Shown here one piece after another: positions 26,648 to 35,245 of a stretch of DNA of 64,000 nucleotides. The stretch's first letter is position 1. Each line of letters opens with the position of its first letter. The notes below the pieces were generated by a model. The model was not told the origin of the DNA. It did not search any database and saw only the letters and a program-made list of their open reading frames with translations. A program made the translations under genes and the position numbers. The stretch is from Marinilabiliales bacterium (GTDB lineage Bacteria > Bacteroidota > Bacteroidia > Bacteroidales > SZUA-534): positions 127,038 through 191,037 of the forward strand of contig DOTG01000020.1 in NCBI GenBank assembly GCA_003512955.1, read 5' to 3'.

Positions 26648-27478
26648 TTAAAAAGTTCCCAACGAGAAGTTTTGAGCCTTTCGGGGATTTACACACATCA
26701 CGGGGATCCGGGCGGTATTGGCAATAATGAATTGTTCGCTGGCCCCCATCACGTAATCAATGGTACCGATATTTTTTGTAGTCATAATGAGCATCATGTC
26801 CGCTTCAACTTCTTTGGCAAAACTGATGGTAGCTTCTGCAAAATTCCCCGATTTTCCGGTAGTAGAAATCTCGTACTCTACATTGTACTTACTCAGGTAC
26901 TTACGGGCAAATGATAAATTCTGGTTTACCTTTTTCACCAGGTTTTTATCGCTCACCTCTTGTTTGATGAACAGGATTTTTGCTTTAAAGATTTTGCCAA
27001 AATAGATGGCCCAGATCAGTTTTTCACGGTTTTCGCTTTTGAAATTTACCGGGAAAACAATTTTGTCGTAACTCACCTTTTCAGTGGGAGGATCCTGAAC
27101 AACGATAAAGGGGGCATACGAACTAACAATTACTTTCAACGCCCAGCTTCCGGTGAGCTTTTGCATCCCTTTCATGCCATGAGTACCCATGATCACCAGG
27201 TTGATGTCTTCGTTCTCTTTGGTATATTCACCAATGGTAGTAAAGATGCTTCCTTCTTTAACAACGGCATTGGTGGCAACGCCATATTTTTCTTTGGCTT
27301 GCGAGGCCGTATCGTTGAGGCGGACTAAGGCCTCTTCAATTTCTTTGTCTTTTTTAACAATGTGCAACAATGTTATGGAATTATCAAGCACTTTTGCCAT
27401 TTTGACTGCATGAGCCAAGGCATTTTCGGCTTTTTCGGTAAAATCCCAAGGGACGATGATTCTTTTTCCAGCTTCCAT
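26648..27478 (-). CDS. Universal stress protein, tandem Usp domains
   Basis: A 276-residue protein with two Usp folds. The first (residues 1-145) has IIVPWDFTEKAENAL, VIMGTHGMKGMQKLTGS and a final VVQDPP. The second (about 150-276) is more divergent, with LIMTTKNIGTIDYVMGAS. The first domain keeps the glycine-rich nucleotide-binding loop (G-x2-G-x9-type), whereas the second lacks a clear one. The role is stress-related nucleotide sensing by family knowledge. It is monocistronic. Confidence 0.88.
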   Translation of the reverse strand: MEAGKRIIVPWDFTEKAENALAHAVKMAKVLDNSITLLHIVKKDKEIEEALVRLNDTASQAKEKYGVATNAVVKEGSIFTTIGEYTKENEDINLVIMGTHGMKGMQKLTGSWALKVIVSSYAPFIVVQDPPTEKVSYDKIVFPVNFKSENREKLIWAIYFGKIFKAKILFIKQEVSDKNLVKKVNQNLSFARKYLSKYNVEYEISTTGKSGNFAEATISFAKEVEADMMLIMTTKNIGTIDYVMGASEQFIIANTARIPVMCVNPRKAQNFSLGTF

Positions 27479-27525
27479 AAAAAAAGCAATTAGGTTATAG
27501 TGTCAATAGGTTTTTTGTTAACATT

Positions 27526-27556
27526 CAAATTTATGTAAATTTTTTAAATTATTCAA
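27526..27556 (-). promoter_or_regulatory. Promoter of the Usp gene
   Basis: On the minus strand TAAATTTG (27526-27533) with TTG (27554-27556) 20 bp upstream matches the consensus. Confidence 0.55.
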
Positions 27557-27564
27557 TGTTAAAT

Positions 27565-27593
27565 AAAAAACCCCGGAGAATAACGCCGGGGTT
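27565..27593 (-). terminator. Intrinsic terminator after lpxA
   Basis: On the minus strand AACCCCGG and CCGGGGTT form the stem, followed by TTTTTATTT. It ends the lpxC-fabZ/lpxA run. Confidence 0.85.
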
Positions 27594-27615
27594 CTAATAT
27601 TGTTCAATTAAAAAA

Positions 27616-28401
27616 TTACATTTCAACGTATTCTCCAGAGATGATCCCTCGTTTTGATCCCCCGATAAAATTTAATATTTCATCGCGTTCTTTCGATTCG
27701 GGCATTTCTGATTTAATTGCTTCAAGAGCTTGAGAGGTATTTAATCCTTTTTGATAAATGTAACGGTAAGCATCCTGGATGGTATAAATTTGGTCGTTTG
27801 AAAATTCCCGGCGGCGCAACCCGATGGAATTTACTCCTGCAAAATTTAACGGATCGCGGCCGGCACGGATGTAAGGAGGCACGTCTTTTCCAATTTTGGA
27901 ACCGCCTTGAATCATGGCATGAGCTCCAATTCTTGTAAATTGATGGACCAAACAACCCCCGCTTAAAATGGCGTGGTCATCAATGTCCACCTCACCGGCA
28001 ATTTGGGTTGCATTCCCAACAATAACAAAGTTTTTAATACGGCAATCGTGAGCCACATGTGAATAGGCCATTAACAAGCAGTTCGATCCTATTTGTGTAG
28101 AACCTTTAGCCGCAGTCCCCCGATTGATGGTAGCGCATTCACGGACAGTGGTGTTGTCGCCGATGATTACTGTAGTTTCTTCGCCCACAAATTTTAAATC
28201 TTGGGGAATAGCCCCGATCACAGCGCCGTGAAAAATGCGGCAATTGGCCCCGATTTTTGTAAATTCTTTTATCACGGCATTGGCACCAATCCAACAATTA
28301 TCACCGATTTCAACATTCTTTTCAATGGTAACAAACGGCTCAATGACCACATTTTTGCCAATTTTTGCTTCTGGATGTACGCTTGCTAATTTGTATTCCA
28401 T
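27616..28401 (-). CDS. lpxA: UDP-N-acetylglucosamine acyltransferase
   Basis: A 261-residue left-handed beta-helix protein built from hexapeptide repeats (IGKNVVIEPFVTIEKNVEIG and so on). The catalytic His is in AYSHVAHDCRI, and GLRRREFS lies in the usual helix-turn region. It catalyses the first acylation step of lipid A synthesis. It follows lpxC-fabZ by 7 bp, and that pair supplies the next step and a related acyl-ACP activity. Confidence 0.95.
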   Translation of the reverse strand: MEYKLASVHPEAKIGKNVVIEPFVTIEKNVEIGDNCWIGANAVIKEFTKIGANCRIFHGAVIGAIPQDLKFVGEETTVIIGDNTTVRECATINRGTAAKGSTQIGSNCLLMAYSHVAHDCRIKNFVIVGNATQIAGEVDIDDHAILSGGCLVHQFTRIGAHAMIQGGSKIGKDVPPYIRAGRDPLNFAGVNSIGLRRREFSNDQIYTIQDAYRYIYQKGLNTSQALEAIKSEMPESKERDEILNFIGGSKRGIISGEYVEM

Positions 28402-28408
28402 GTATTGT

Positions 28409-29830
28409 TTAGTTAGTTTCTTGATTCGTTTCGGCAGCCACTTTGTTTCGCACCAGTTGGGCCATCATTTCGGCATCCATAACCAGGGTGGTACCCACAA
28501 AAACCTGCCCGCGCATGTGAGCAATCCCCCGGCGGATTGGGGTTATCAGTTCCAGACGGAAGATTAAAGTGTCTCCGGGAACGACTTTTTGCTTAAAACG
28601 TACGTTGTCGATTTTTAAAAAGTAGGTACTCCATTCTTTGGGATCTTCCACATCTTTTAAAGCTAAAATTCCGCCTACCTGTGCCATCGCTTCAATTTGC
28701 AGAACGCCGGGCATTACCGGTTCTTCTGGGAAATGGCCCACAAAGAACCCCTCGTTCATGGTCACACATTTTACTCCGACCACGGAGGTTTCATCTAAAT
28801 GGATGATTTTATCGACCAATAAGAATGGTGGACGGTGGGGCAACACCTTCATAATATCTTTGATAGTCCACAAAGCAGGTTCATCGGGGTTGTACCGGGG
28901 AGCGACCCCGTTTTTTTGTTCAAATTTTACAATCTGACGTATTTGATTGGCAAACTGCGTATTGGCATAATGTCCGGGGCGTTTGGCAATAATCTTTCCT
29001 TTAATGCGGCGCCCTGCCAGAGCTAAATCACCAACTACATCAAGCAGTTTGTGGCGTGCCGGTTCGTTTGAAAAATGCAGATTGATGTTATTCAGAATCC
29101 CCCGTTTTGCTTTTAAATGAGGCTTGTTGAACAAGTCGGCAATCCGGTCGAACTCCTCTTGAGGATATTCGTTTTCAACAATAACGATGGCATTTTCCAG
29201 GGCGCCCCCTTTGATCAAATTGTTTTTGAACAATGGTTCCAGTTCATGAAAGAAGGCAAAGGTGCGGCATGGGGCAATTTGTTCGCCAAACATCGACAAA
29301 TCGGTCAGACTGGCGTATTGGTGCCCCAATACTTTTGAATTGAAATCAATCAATACATCTACACTGTATTTATGATCGGGATAGGCGATGATTTCAATTC
29401 CCTTGGCTTCGTTCACATAACGGACATTCTCGCGGACTACAAAATATTCGCGATCCAAGGATTGTTCTTCGATTCCGGCCTCGTTTAAAACAGTAAAAAA
29501 AGAAATGGAGCTTCCGTCCATGATAGGGGTTTCGGGGCCATTGATTTCGATGAGCAGGTTATCTATTTCAAGGCTGTAGGCTGCTGCCAGTACATGCTCA
29601 ATAGTTGAAACACGGGCGTCTCCTTTGGCAATGGTGGTTCCACGGGCTGTATCCACCACGTTTTCTGCCAATGCTGGGATCACAGGTTGATTTTCAAGAT
29701 CAACACGTTTGAATTTGTAACCGTGATCCTCGGGAGCCGGTTTAAAGGTCATGGTAACAATTGCCCCGGTGTGCAGCCCAACCCCATCGAGTGTTACTTC
29801 CTTTTTTATTGTTCGTTGCTTATCAGCCAT
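28409..29830 (-). CDS. lpxC/fabZ: LpxC-FabZ bifunctional protein
   Basis: A 473-residue fusion. Residues 1 to about 320 are LpxC, the Zn-dependent UDP-3-O-acyl-GlcNAc deacetylase: His79 in STIEHVLAA, and the HKLLDVVGDLAL motif with His and Asp ligands. Residues about 325-473 are FabZ, the 3-hydroxyacyl-ACP dehydratase, with KVLPHRPPFLLVDKI and the catalytic GHFPEEPVMPG. The fusion is well known in Bacteroidota. It couples lipid A synthesis and fatty-acid elongation, which share 3-hydroxyacyl-ACP. Confidence 0.95.
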   Translation of the reverse strand: MADKQRTIKKEVTLDGVGLHTGAIVTMTFKPAPEDHGYKFKRVDLENQPVIPALAENVVDTARGTTIAKGDARVSTIEHVLAAAYSLEIDNLLIEINGPETPIMDGSSISFFTVLNEAGIEEQSLDREYFVVRENVRYVNEAKGIEIIAYPDHKYSVDVLIDFNSKVLGHQYASLTDLSMFGEQIAPCRTFAFFHELEPLFKNNLIKGGALENAIVIVENEYPQEEFDRIADLFNKPHLKAKRGILNNINLHFSNEPARHKLLDVVGDLALAGRRIKGKIIAKRPGHYANTQFANQIRQIVKFEQKNGVAPRYNPDEPALWTIKDIMKVLPHRPPFLLVDKIIHLDETSVVGVKCVTMNEGFFVGHFPEEPVMPGVLQIEAMAQVGGILALKDVEDPKEWSTYFLKIDNVRFKQKVVPGDTLIFRLELITPIRRGIAHMRGQVFVGTTLVMDAEMMAQLVRNKVAAETNQETN

Positions 29831-29872
29831 AAATGCTTAATTCTACGTGAAATATACGAAATAATAAACGTG

Positions 29873-29903
29873 CAAAAATATACTTTTTCCAATAGATTGC
29901 AAA
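29873..29903 (-). promoter_or_regulatory. Promoter of lpxC-fabZ/lpxA
   Basis: On the minus strand TATTTTTG (29873-29880) and TTTG (29900-29903) are 19 bp apart, a full consensus match. It diverges from the uvrA-like gene. Confidence 0.72.
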
Positions 29904-29951
29904 AGGGAGGATTTTTTTTCAAACCAATCGCGGATATAAGTGTTAGATACC

Positions 29952-29959
29952 TAATTTTG
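29952..29959 (+). promoter_or_regulatory. Promoter -7 element of the uvrA-like gene
   Basis: TAATTTTG matches TAnnTTTG and lies 23 bp before the ATG at 29983. No clear -33 TTTG is seen. No LexA/SOS-like box was recognised. Confidence 0.5.
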
Positions 29960-29982
29960 AGCGGATTTAATGATTCTTTTGA

Positions 29983-32900
29983 ATGATAACAGTATTAAAT
30001 GCCAAGGAGAACAACCTAAAAGCGGTAAATCTTCACCTTCCGACGAACAAACTTATAGTGGTAACCGGGGTGTCGGGCTCTGGAAAATCCACCCTTGTTT
30101 ACGACGTTATTTTTAAAGAGGCCCGCAGGCGTTACCTCGAATCGTTTTCATCCAACGCCCGGCTATTTATGGGAAAACTTGCATCACCCGATGTGCAGTA
30201 TCTTTCAGGATTGTCGCCGGCCATTGCCTTAGATCAGAAAGACAATATCAACTCGCCAAAATCAACCGTAGGGACATTGACAGAAATTTATGATCTGTTG
30301 CGGTTGTTGTTTGCCCGCGTGGGCAAGCCATCGGCCAACTTCCCAAAAGAATTAACCTTGGACAGGAGCCTGTTTTCTTTTAATACCGAAAAAGGAGCCT
30401 GCCCGGAATGTCAAGGTTTGGGAGTTACCGATGCCATTGATGAAGAGGGTTTAATTGGCGATGAAAATAAAACCATCCGGCAGGGCGCATTTGTGATGAC
30501 CACGCCCAAAGGATACATTGTATATTCCCAGGTAACCATGGCGGTACTTAATCAAGTCTGTAAGGCAGAAGGGTTTTCGGTAGATATTCCCTGGAAAGAA
30601 TTAACTCCTGAGCAAAGGAACGTAGTTTTATTTGGATCGCAGAAACTATTGGTCCCATTTGGGAAACATCCTCTGGAATCGCGGATGAAGTGGACAGGAA
30701 TTACCGCCAAACCCCGCGAGGAGGGTTATTATAAGGGCATAGTCCCCATTATGGACGAGATTCTGAAACGCGACCGGAACCCGAACGTGCTCCGGTTTGC
30801 AAAAACGGAGACCTGTCGCTCATGTGGGGGAACCCGCCTACGGAGTGAAGTTCAGGAGGTTTGTTTCCATGAAAAAACCATTACCCAAATCAGTTCAATG
30901 AGCATTGATGAACTGATTGTGTTTTTTGAGAATATTCCGATACCCGATCACGAAAAAGGATTGGTTGAACTCATTTTGCAACCCATGTTGAAAACCGCCA
31001 AAATGGTCCAGAAATTGGGGTTGGGGTTTTTAACCATCCATAAACCTTCACAATCGTTAACAGGGAGTGAAACCCAGCGGCTCCGTCTGGCAAAAATGGC
31101 AACCTCGGGGTTGCGTAACATATTATATGTGTTCGATGAACCATCCGTTGGATTGCATCCCATTGAAGTTCCCCAACTGTTGGAGGTTTTATACGCGTTA
31201 CGCGATCAGGAAAACACGGTTATTCTGGTGGAACACAACCCTTTGATGATTCAACACGCTGATTGGGTGGTTGATTTGGGCCCCGAAGCTGGAAAGGAGG
31301 GGGGCTACGTTCTTTTTTCCGGCAAAACTTCTGAGTTTTTTTCTCAGGAGGGCACAGGCAACAGCAAAACCTTGGAGCACTTCCGAAAAGGCCAAGATTT
31401 TAAGGAAGAAGTCCGGGCAGGGAAACACATCCTCTGTTTAAAAAAAGAAAACGATCAGGATGTAAGGATTCAAACAGAAGCCTTGAATGTAGTTACCGGG
31501 GTTTCCAGTTCAGGAAAGAGGGAGTTTATCCACCAGGCATTTCGGACTAAAACCAACGAAAAACGGGCATCGGAAATTTCTGAATCCGAAGGGGCTACGG
31601 GGATGTTCTCAAAAATCAGTATCCAAGAAGTCGATCAGTCGTCCATTGGAAAAACCCCAAGGAGCAACCCGGCTACTTACGTGGGTTTGGCCGATGAAAT
31701 CCGGACTCTTTTTGCCAATCAGAAAGAGGCAAAGGAACGGGGGTTTACCCAAAACCACTTTTCATTTAATACCCAGGCCGGATGCTGCGAAAAATGTCAA
31801 GGTGCCGGATATAAGCAAATCGGGATGCAACTTCTGGGAACCGTAGAACTTTTGTGCAGCGTGTGCGCAGGGAAACAATTTAAACCAGAGGTTTTAGAGG
31901 TTCAATACCAGGGAAAAACCATTGCAGAAATTTATGCATTAACGATAGATGAAGCAGTAACCTTTTTTCATGAGGCGCCAAAAATTCTTCCCTTCCTACA
32001 GGTGATGCAAAAGCTGGGGTTAGGGTATCTGACTTTAAATCAACGTTCGAGCACCCTTTCGGGAGGCGAAGCCCGCAGGATTAAGCTGGCGAAACATCTG
32101 GTAAAAAAAAACAGGCAACCTGCCTTTTTTATTATTGACGAGCCATCTTCGGGGTTGCATCCGTATGATGTAGAGAAACTTTTATTGAATTTGAACGAAT
32201 TGGTCGATCAAAAGCACACCATTGTGATGCTGGATCAAAACCCCGAAGTGATGAAGCAGGCGGACCACTTGATCGAATTTGGGTCAGGGAAAGATGGCTT
32301 TTCAGGAAAGATCGTTTATCAAGGCCCCCCCAGAGGGGTTTTAAATGAACCCTCTTCATTTACAGCTAAATTTTTAACAAAAAAAGAGCAGAATGTGGAT
32401 TATACTCCCCGAAATGTTTTCGAAAGGCAAGAACCCATCCGGCTTCAAGCAGTATCAACCCACAATCTGAAAAACATTGATGTGGAAATTCCCTTCAACA
32501 AAATGACGGTACTTACAGGAGTCTCGGGGAGCGGAAAATCATCGCTTGCATTCGATACCTTGTTTATGGAAGGGCGGCAGCGATATACCGAGAGTTTCTC
32601 GGCCTATGTGCGCAACCGGTTAAACATCAACTCATCGGCAAGGTATGAGCGCATCGAAGGGTTGATGCCAACTTTGGCAGTAGATCAAAAAAGTATTACC
32701 ACTAATGAGCGGGCTACTGTTGGCACCATTACCGACATTGATGATTCCATCCGGTTGCTGTTTGCCCGTGTCGGCCAGCCACAATTGAAAACAGAAACAC
32801 CCAGAGCCTCATGGTTCTCGTTTAATCACGAGGAGGGAGCCTGTCCGGGCTGTCATGGACTGGGATATCAATGGACCTGCGATCCGGAAAAACTGATTTC

Positions 32901-34806
32901 GGACCCTGAAAAACCACTGATGGATGGAGCCATGAACGGTTCTAAAACAGGGCAGTTTATAGGCGATGCGTATGGCCAATATATGGCTACACTACTTGCC
33001 GTTGGGAAAAAGCACCACATAGATTTTTCAAAACCATGGAACCAACTGACGGACGAGGCAAAAATTCTTGCTTTGGAGGGAAGCGGAAACGAGGAACATG
33101 AAGTGGAATGGAAGTACAAACGAAGAAACCGCGAAGGCACACACTCTTTTAAAGGAACATGGAACGGGCTTTTGCATCTGGTAAATGAAGAATATTTACG
33201 TAAAGCCCATGATAAACGGGGTGAATCGCTCCTACCGATCATGAAAAAAGAATCCTGTATTTTATGTCAGGGTAGCCGGATCAATAAACGGGCATTGGGT
33301 TTTAAAGTTTTGGATGCTACTATTGATGAGTGGAGGAAGAAGCCGGTTTCGGAGCTGGCGGTATTTTTAAAAAAGCAGGTGGTTGTTCCAAACAGTTTTA
33401 GTCCGGAACCGGTGAAACAGAAAGCGGCACAGGTTTTAACCGGCCGGATTTTGAACGGGTTGGACATTTTGATTCATCTGGGGTTGGGGTATTTGGCTTT
33501 GACCCGTCGTGCCGGGACTTTATCAGGCGGCGAAGGGCAGCGGGTAAGACTGGCGTCGGCCATCAACCAGGACCTTTCGGGTTTGTGTGTGGTGCTTGAT
33601 GAACCCACCCGGGGACTGCATCCCAAAGATACCGAGAACCTGATATTTATTTTACAGGAACTAAAAAGGCAGGGAAATACGGTGGTGGTTTGTGAACACG
33701 ACCCCTATTTTATCAACAGTGCCGACCACATTATTGAACTTGGCCCAGGAGCTGGTAAATTTGGCGGACATGTGGTGGCTGAGGGGATGCCAACCGAATT
33801 GGCCAACAGTTTAAAATCCATCACGGGACCGTATTTAAAGGTGGGATATTCATTTGAGCGCACGAAACGGGTCGTGAACTTTATTAAATCGGTTCAGGTG
33901 CAAGGGGCACATGCCAATAACTTAAAAAACAGTGATGTAAGAATCCCTGCAAATGTGCTGGTTGTTTTGACCGGGGTTTCAGGTAGCGGCAAATCGAGCT
34001 TGATGCGCGAGGTGATTTACCAGTCGGCGATAGCACAACGGGCGGTGAATTGCAAACAAATCAGTGGACTTGGGTTGTTTGATCAATTTATTTATGTAAG
34101 CCAAAAACTACCCAAAAGCCATTTTCAAAACCGGGTGGCCTCCTTTCTGGGGATGGACGAACCGCTTAGCGTAGGCTTTTTGAATGCATCCAAAAACGTA
34201 TCGGGAACGTTTACAAAGGCACAATTTAAAAGCCAACAGAAAGCGGGATACTGTCCCGACTGTCAGGGACAGGGCGAAAACATTACCCGGATGGACTTTT
34301 TATCGGATGTGCACGAAGAATGTCCCGGTTGCCAGGGGACAGGTTTTAATAATCTGGTGTTGCAGATACAATGGAACCACCGGAACATTTCACAAGTCAT
34401 GCAATTGAGTTTGGAGGAACTATCGGCAATGGCAGAATTTAAAACCGCGCAAGAGCTGGCTCTTAAGGCAACACATTTTGGGTTGGGCTATCTCACGTTG
34501 AACCAGCCGCTTCATACCTTAAGCGGTGGCGAATGGCAACGGCTGTGGTTATTAAAATCGCTGATGGAGCAACAGGGAAAAGCCTGCCTTTTTATGCTTG
34601 ATGAACCCACCACAGGGCTACACATGTATGATGTAGAGAAGCTGATGACCTCTTTCGACCGCTTGTTGGATGCCGGGCACAGCCTGTTGGTGATTGAACA
34701 CCATCAAACGGTGATTGGTGCGGCAGACTATCAAATTGAGCTAGGCCCCGGAGCGGGGGAATCGGGAGGGAATCTGGTTTTTGAACGGGAAACAGGTAGT
34801 TTATAA
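29983..34806 (+). CDS. UvrA-like protein with four ABC modules (tandem-fused)
   Basis: A 1607-residue protein made of two UvrA-like halves. Walker A motifs are at about residues 29-37 (GVSGSGKST), 506 (GVSSSGKRE, degenerate), 846-854 and 1331-1339. ABC signatures are at about 358 (LTGSE, degenerate), 690 (LSGGE), 1180 and 1513. Walker B/DEP motifs follow each. Each module also has CxxC zinc-ribbon pairs such as CPECQG. Normal UvrA has about 940 residues and two modules, so this looks like a fused dimer shortened in the UvrB-binding and insertion regions. It resembles the large UvrA paralogues sometimes called class III. Its role may be repair, resistance or something else. It is monocistronic. 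Confidence 0.88.
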   Translation: MITVLNAKENNLKAVNLHLPTNKLIVVTGVSGSGKSTLVYDVIFKEARRRYLESFSSNARLFMGKLASPDVQYLSGLSPAIALDQKDNINSPKSTVGTLTEIYDLLRLLFARVGKPSANFPKELTLDRSLFSFNTEKGACPECQGLGVTDAIDEEGLIGDENKTIRQGAFVMTTPKGYIVYSQVTMAVLNQVCKAEGFSVDIPWKELTPEQRNVVLFGSQKLLVPFGKHPLESRMKWTGITAKPREEGYYKGIVPIMDEILKRDRNPNVLRFAKTETCRSCGGTRLRSEVQEVCFHEKTITQISSMSIDELIVFFENIPIPDHEKGLVELILQPMLKTAKMVQKLGLGFLTIHKPSQSLTGSETQRLRLAKMATSGLRNILYVFDEPSVGLHPIEVPQLLEVLYALRDQENTVILVEHNPLMIQHADWVVDLGPEAGKEGGYVLFSGKTSEFFSQEGTGNSKTLEHFRKGQDFKEEVRAGKHILCLKKENDQDVRIQTEALNVVTGVSSSGKREFIHQAFRTKTNEKRASEISESEGATGMFSKISIQEVDQSSIGKTPRSNPATYVGLADEIRTLFANQKEAKERGFTQNHFSFNTQAGCCEKCQGAGYKQIGMQLLGTVELLCSVCAGKQFKPEVLEVQYQGKTIAEIYALTIDEAVTFFHEAPKILPFLQVMQKLGLGYLTLNQRSSTLSGGEARRIKLAKHLVKKNRQPAFFIIDEPSSGLHPYDVEKLLLNLNELVDQKHTIVMLDQNPEVMKQADHLIEFGSGKDGFSGKIVYQGPPRGVLNEPSSFTAKFLTKKEQNVDYTPRNVFERQEPIRLQAVSTHNLKNIDVEIPFNKMTVLTGVSGSGKSSLAFDTLFMEGRQRYTESFSAYVRNRLNINSSARYERIEGLMPTLAVDQKSITTNERATVGTITDIDDSIRLLFARVGQPQLKTETPRASWFSFNHEEGACPGCHGLGYQWTCDPEKLISDPEKPLMDGAMNGSKTGQFIGDAYGQYMATLLAVGKKHHIDFSKPWNQLTDEAKILALEGSGNEEHEVEWKYKRRNREGTHSFKGTWNGLLHLVNEEYLRKAHDKRGESLLPIMKKESCILCQGSRINKRALGFKVLDATIDEWRKKPVSELAVFLKKQVVVPNSFSPEPVKQKAAQVLTGRILNGLDILIHLGLGYLALTRRAGTLSGGEGQRVRLASAINQDLSGLCVVLDEPTRGLHPKDTENLIFILQELKRQGNTVVVCEHDPYFINSADHIIELGPGAGKFGGHVVAEGMPTELANSLKSITGPYLKVGYSFERTKRVVNFIKSVQVQGAHANNLKNSDVRIPANVLVVLTGVSGSGKSSLMREVIYQSAIAQRAVNCKQISGLGLFDQFIYVSQKLPKSHFQNRVASFLGMDEPLSVGFLNASKNVSGTFTKAQFKSQQKAGYCPDCQGQGENITRMDFLSDVHEECPGCQGTGFNNLVLQIQWNHRNISQVMQLSLEELSAMAEFKTAQELALKATHFGLGYLTLNQPLHTLSGGEWQRLWLLKSLMEQQGKACLFMLDEPTTGLHMYDVEKLMTSFDRLLDAGHSLLVIEHHQTVIGAADYQIELGPGAGESGGNLVFERETGSL

Positions 34807-34948
34807 GAAGCATGGGAGGCAAAATAAACGGCTGACCAAAAGGTACCCTGGTTTTTATAAAACGATCAGCACCTAATCCGGGTCTGGTGATTATTGATGC
34901 AAAGATGCCGACGGGCTGCACCATTTGCAGAAACCTCTGTTGTATTCT

Positions 34949-35152
34949 GGTGCTCTGCACCTATCAGGGGCTGATGAAATTGTGGTACACAGATGAAGGT
35001 GCGCTGCACCAAAAAGAAAAGCGTAGCGTTGTTTTACAAAATCTCTTAAATACAGCTCCAATAAACGACAGTCGAATTTGATCTATCTGGGTGCGTAGCA
35101 CCATTACCTTGGTAATACGTATCTCACGCACATATTTGAGGTGCAGCGCACC
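34949..35152. repeat. Cluster of four GGTGC-NNN-GCACC palindromes
   Basis: Exact copies of the pattern lie at 34949-34961 (spacer TCT), 34998-35010 (GCT), 35090-35102 (GTA) and 35140-35152 (AGC). Start-to-start distances are 49, 92 and 50 bp, so they form two pairs of equal pitch. A palindrome ATTACC-TT-GGTAAT lies at 35103-35116 inside the second pair. The layout resembles a REP/BIME-like array. No REP-type transposase was seen in the window. Confidence 0.75.
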
Positions 35153-35197
35153 GCAACCTAGGTTTATTTGTTACAACACCAATAAGGGTATTAAATA

Positions 35198-35227
35198 AAA
35201 AAAGCGGCCCCGGAGCCGAGGCCGCTT
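35198..35227 (-). terminator. Intrinsic terminator after the SusC/D operon
   Basis: On the minus strand GCGGCC and GGCCGC form the stem (with further G-C pairing in the loop), followed by TTTTTTTATTTAA. Confidence 0.85.
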
Positions 35228-35245
35228 GTATTTCAAAGGATTTGC

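Larger units (their letters stand above)
34807..35245. other. Gene-free interval with a palindrome cluster and a terminator
   Basis: No convincing gene. The interval contains four GGTGC-NNN-GCACC palindromes, an ATTACC-TT-GGTAAT palindrome, and the terminator of the SusC/D operon. Confidence 0.75.

Noticed and set aside
34949..35152. Palindrome cluster as a CRISPR array
   Set aside because: The repeats are short palindromes in pairs with unequal spacing, and no cas genes are present.
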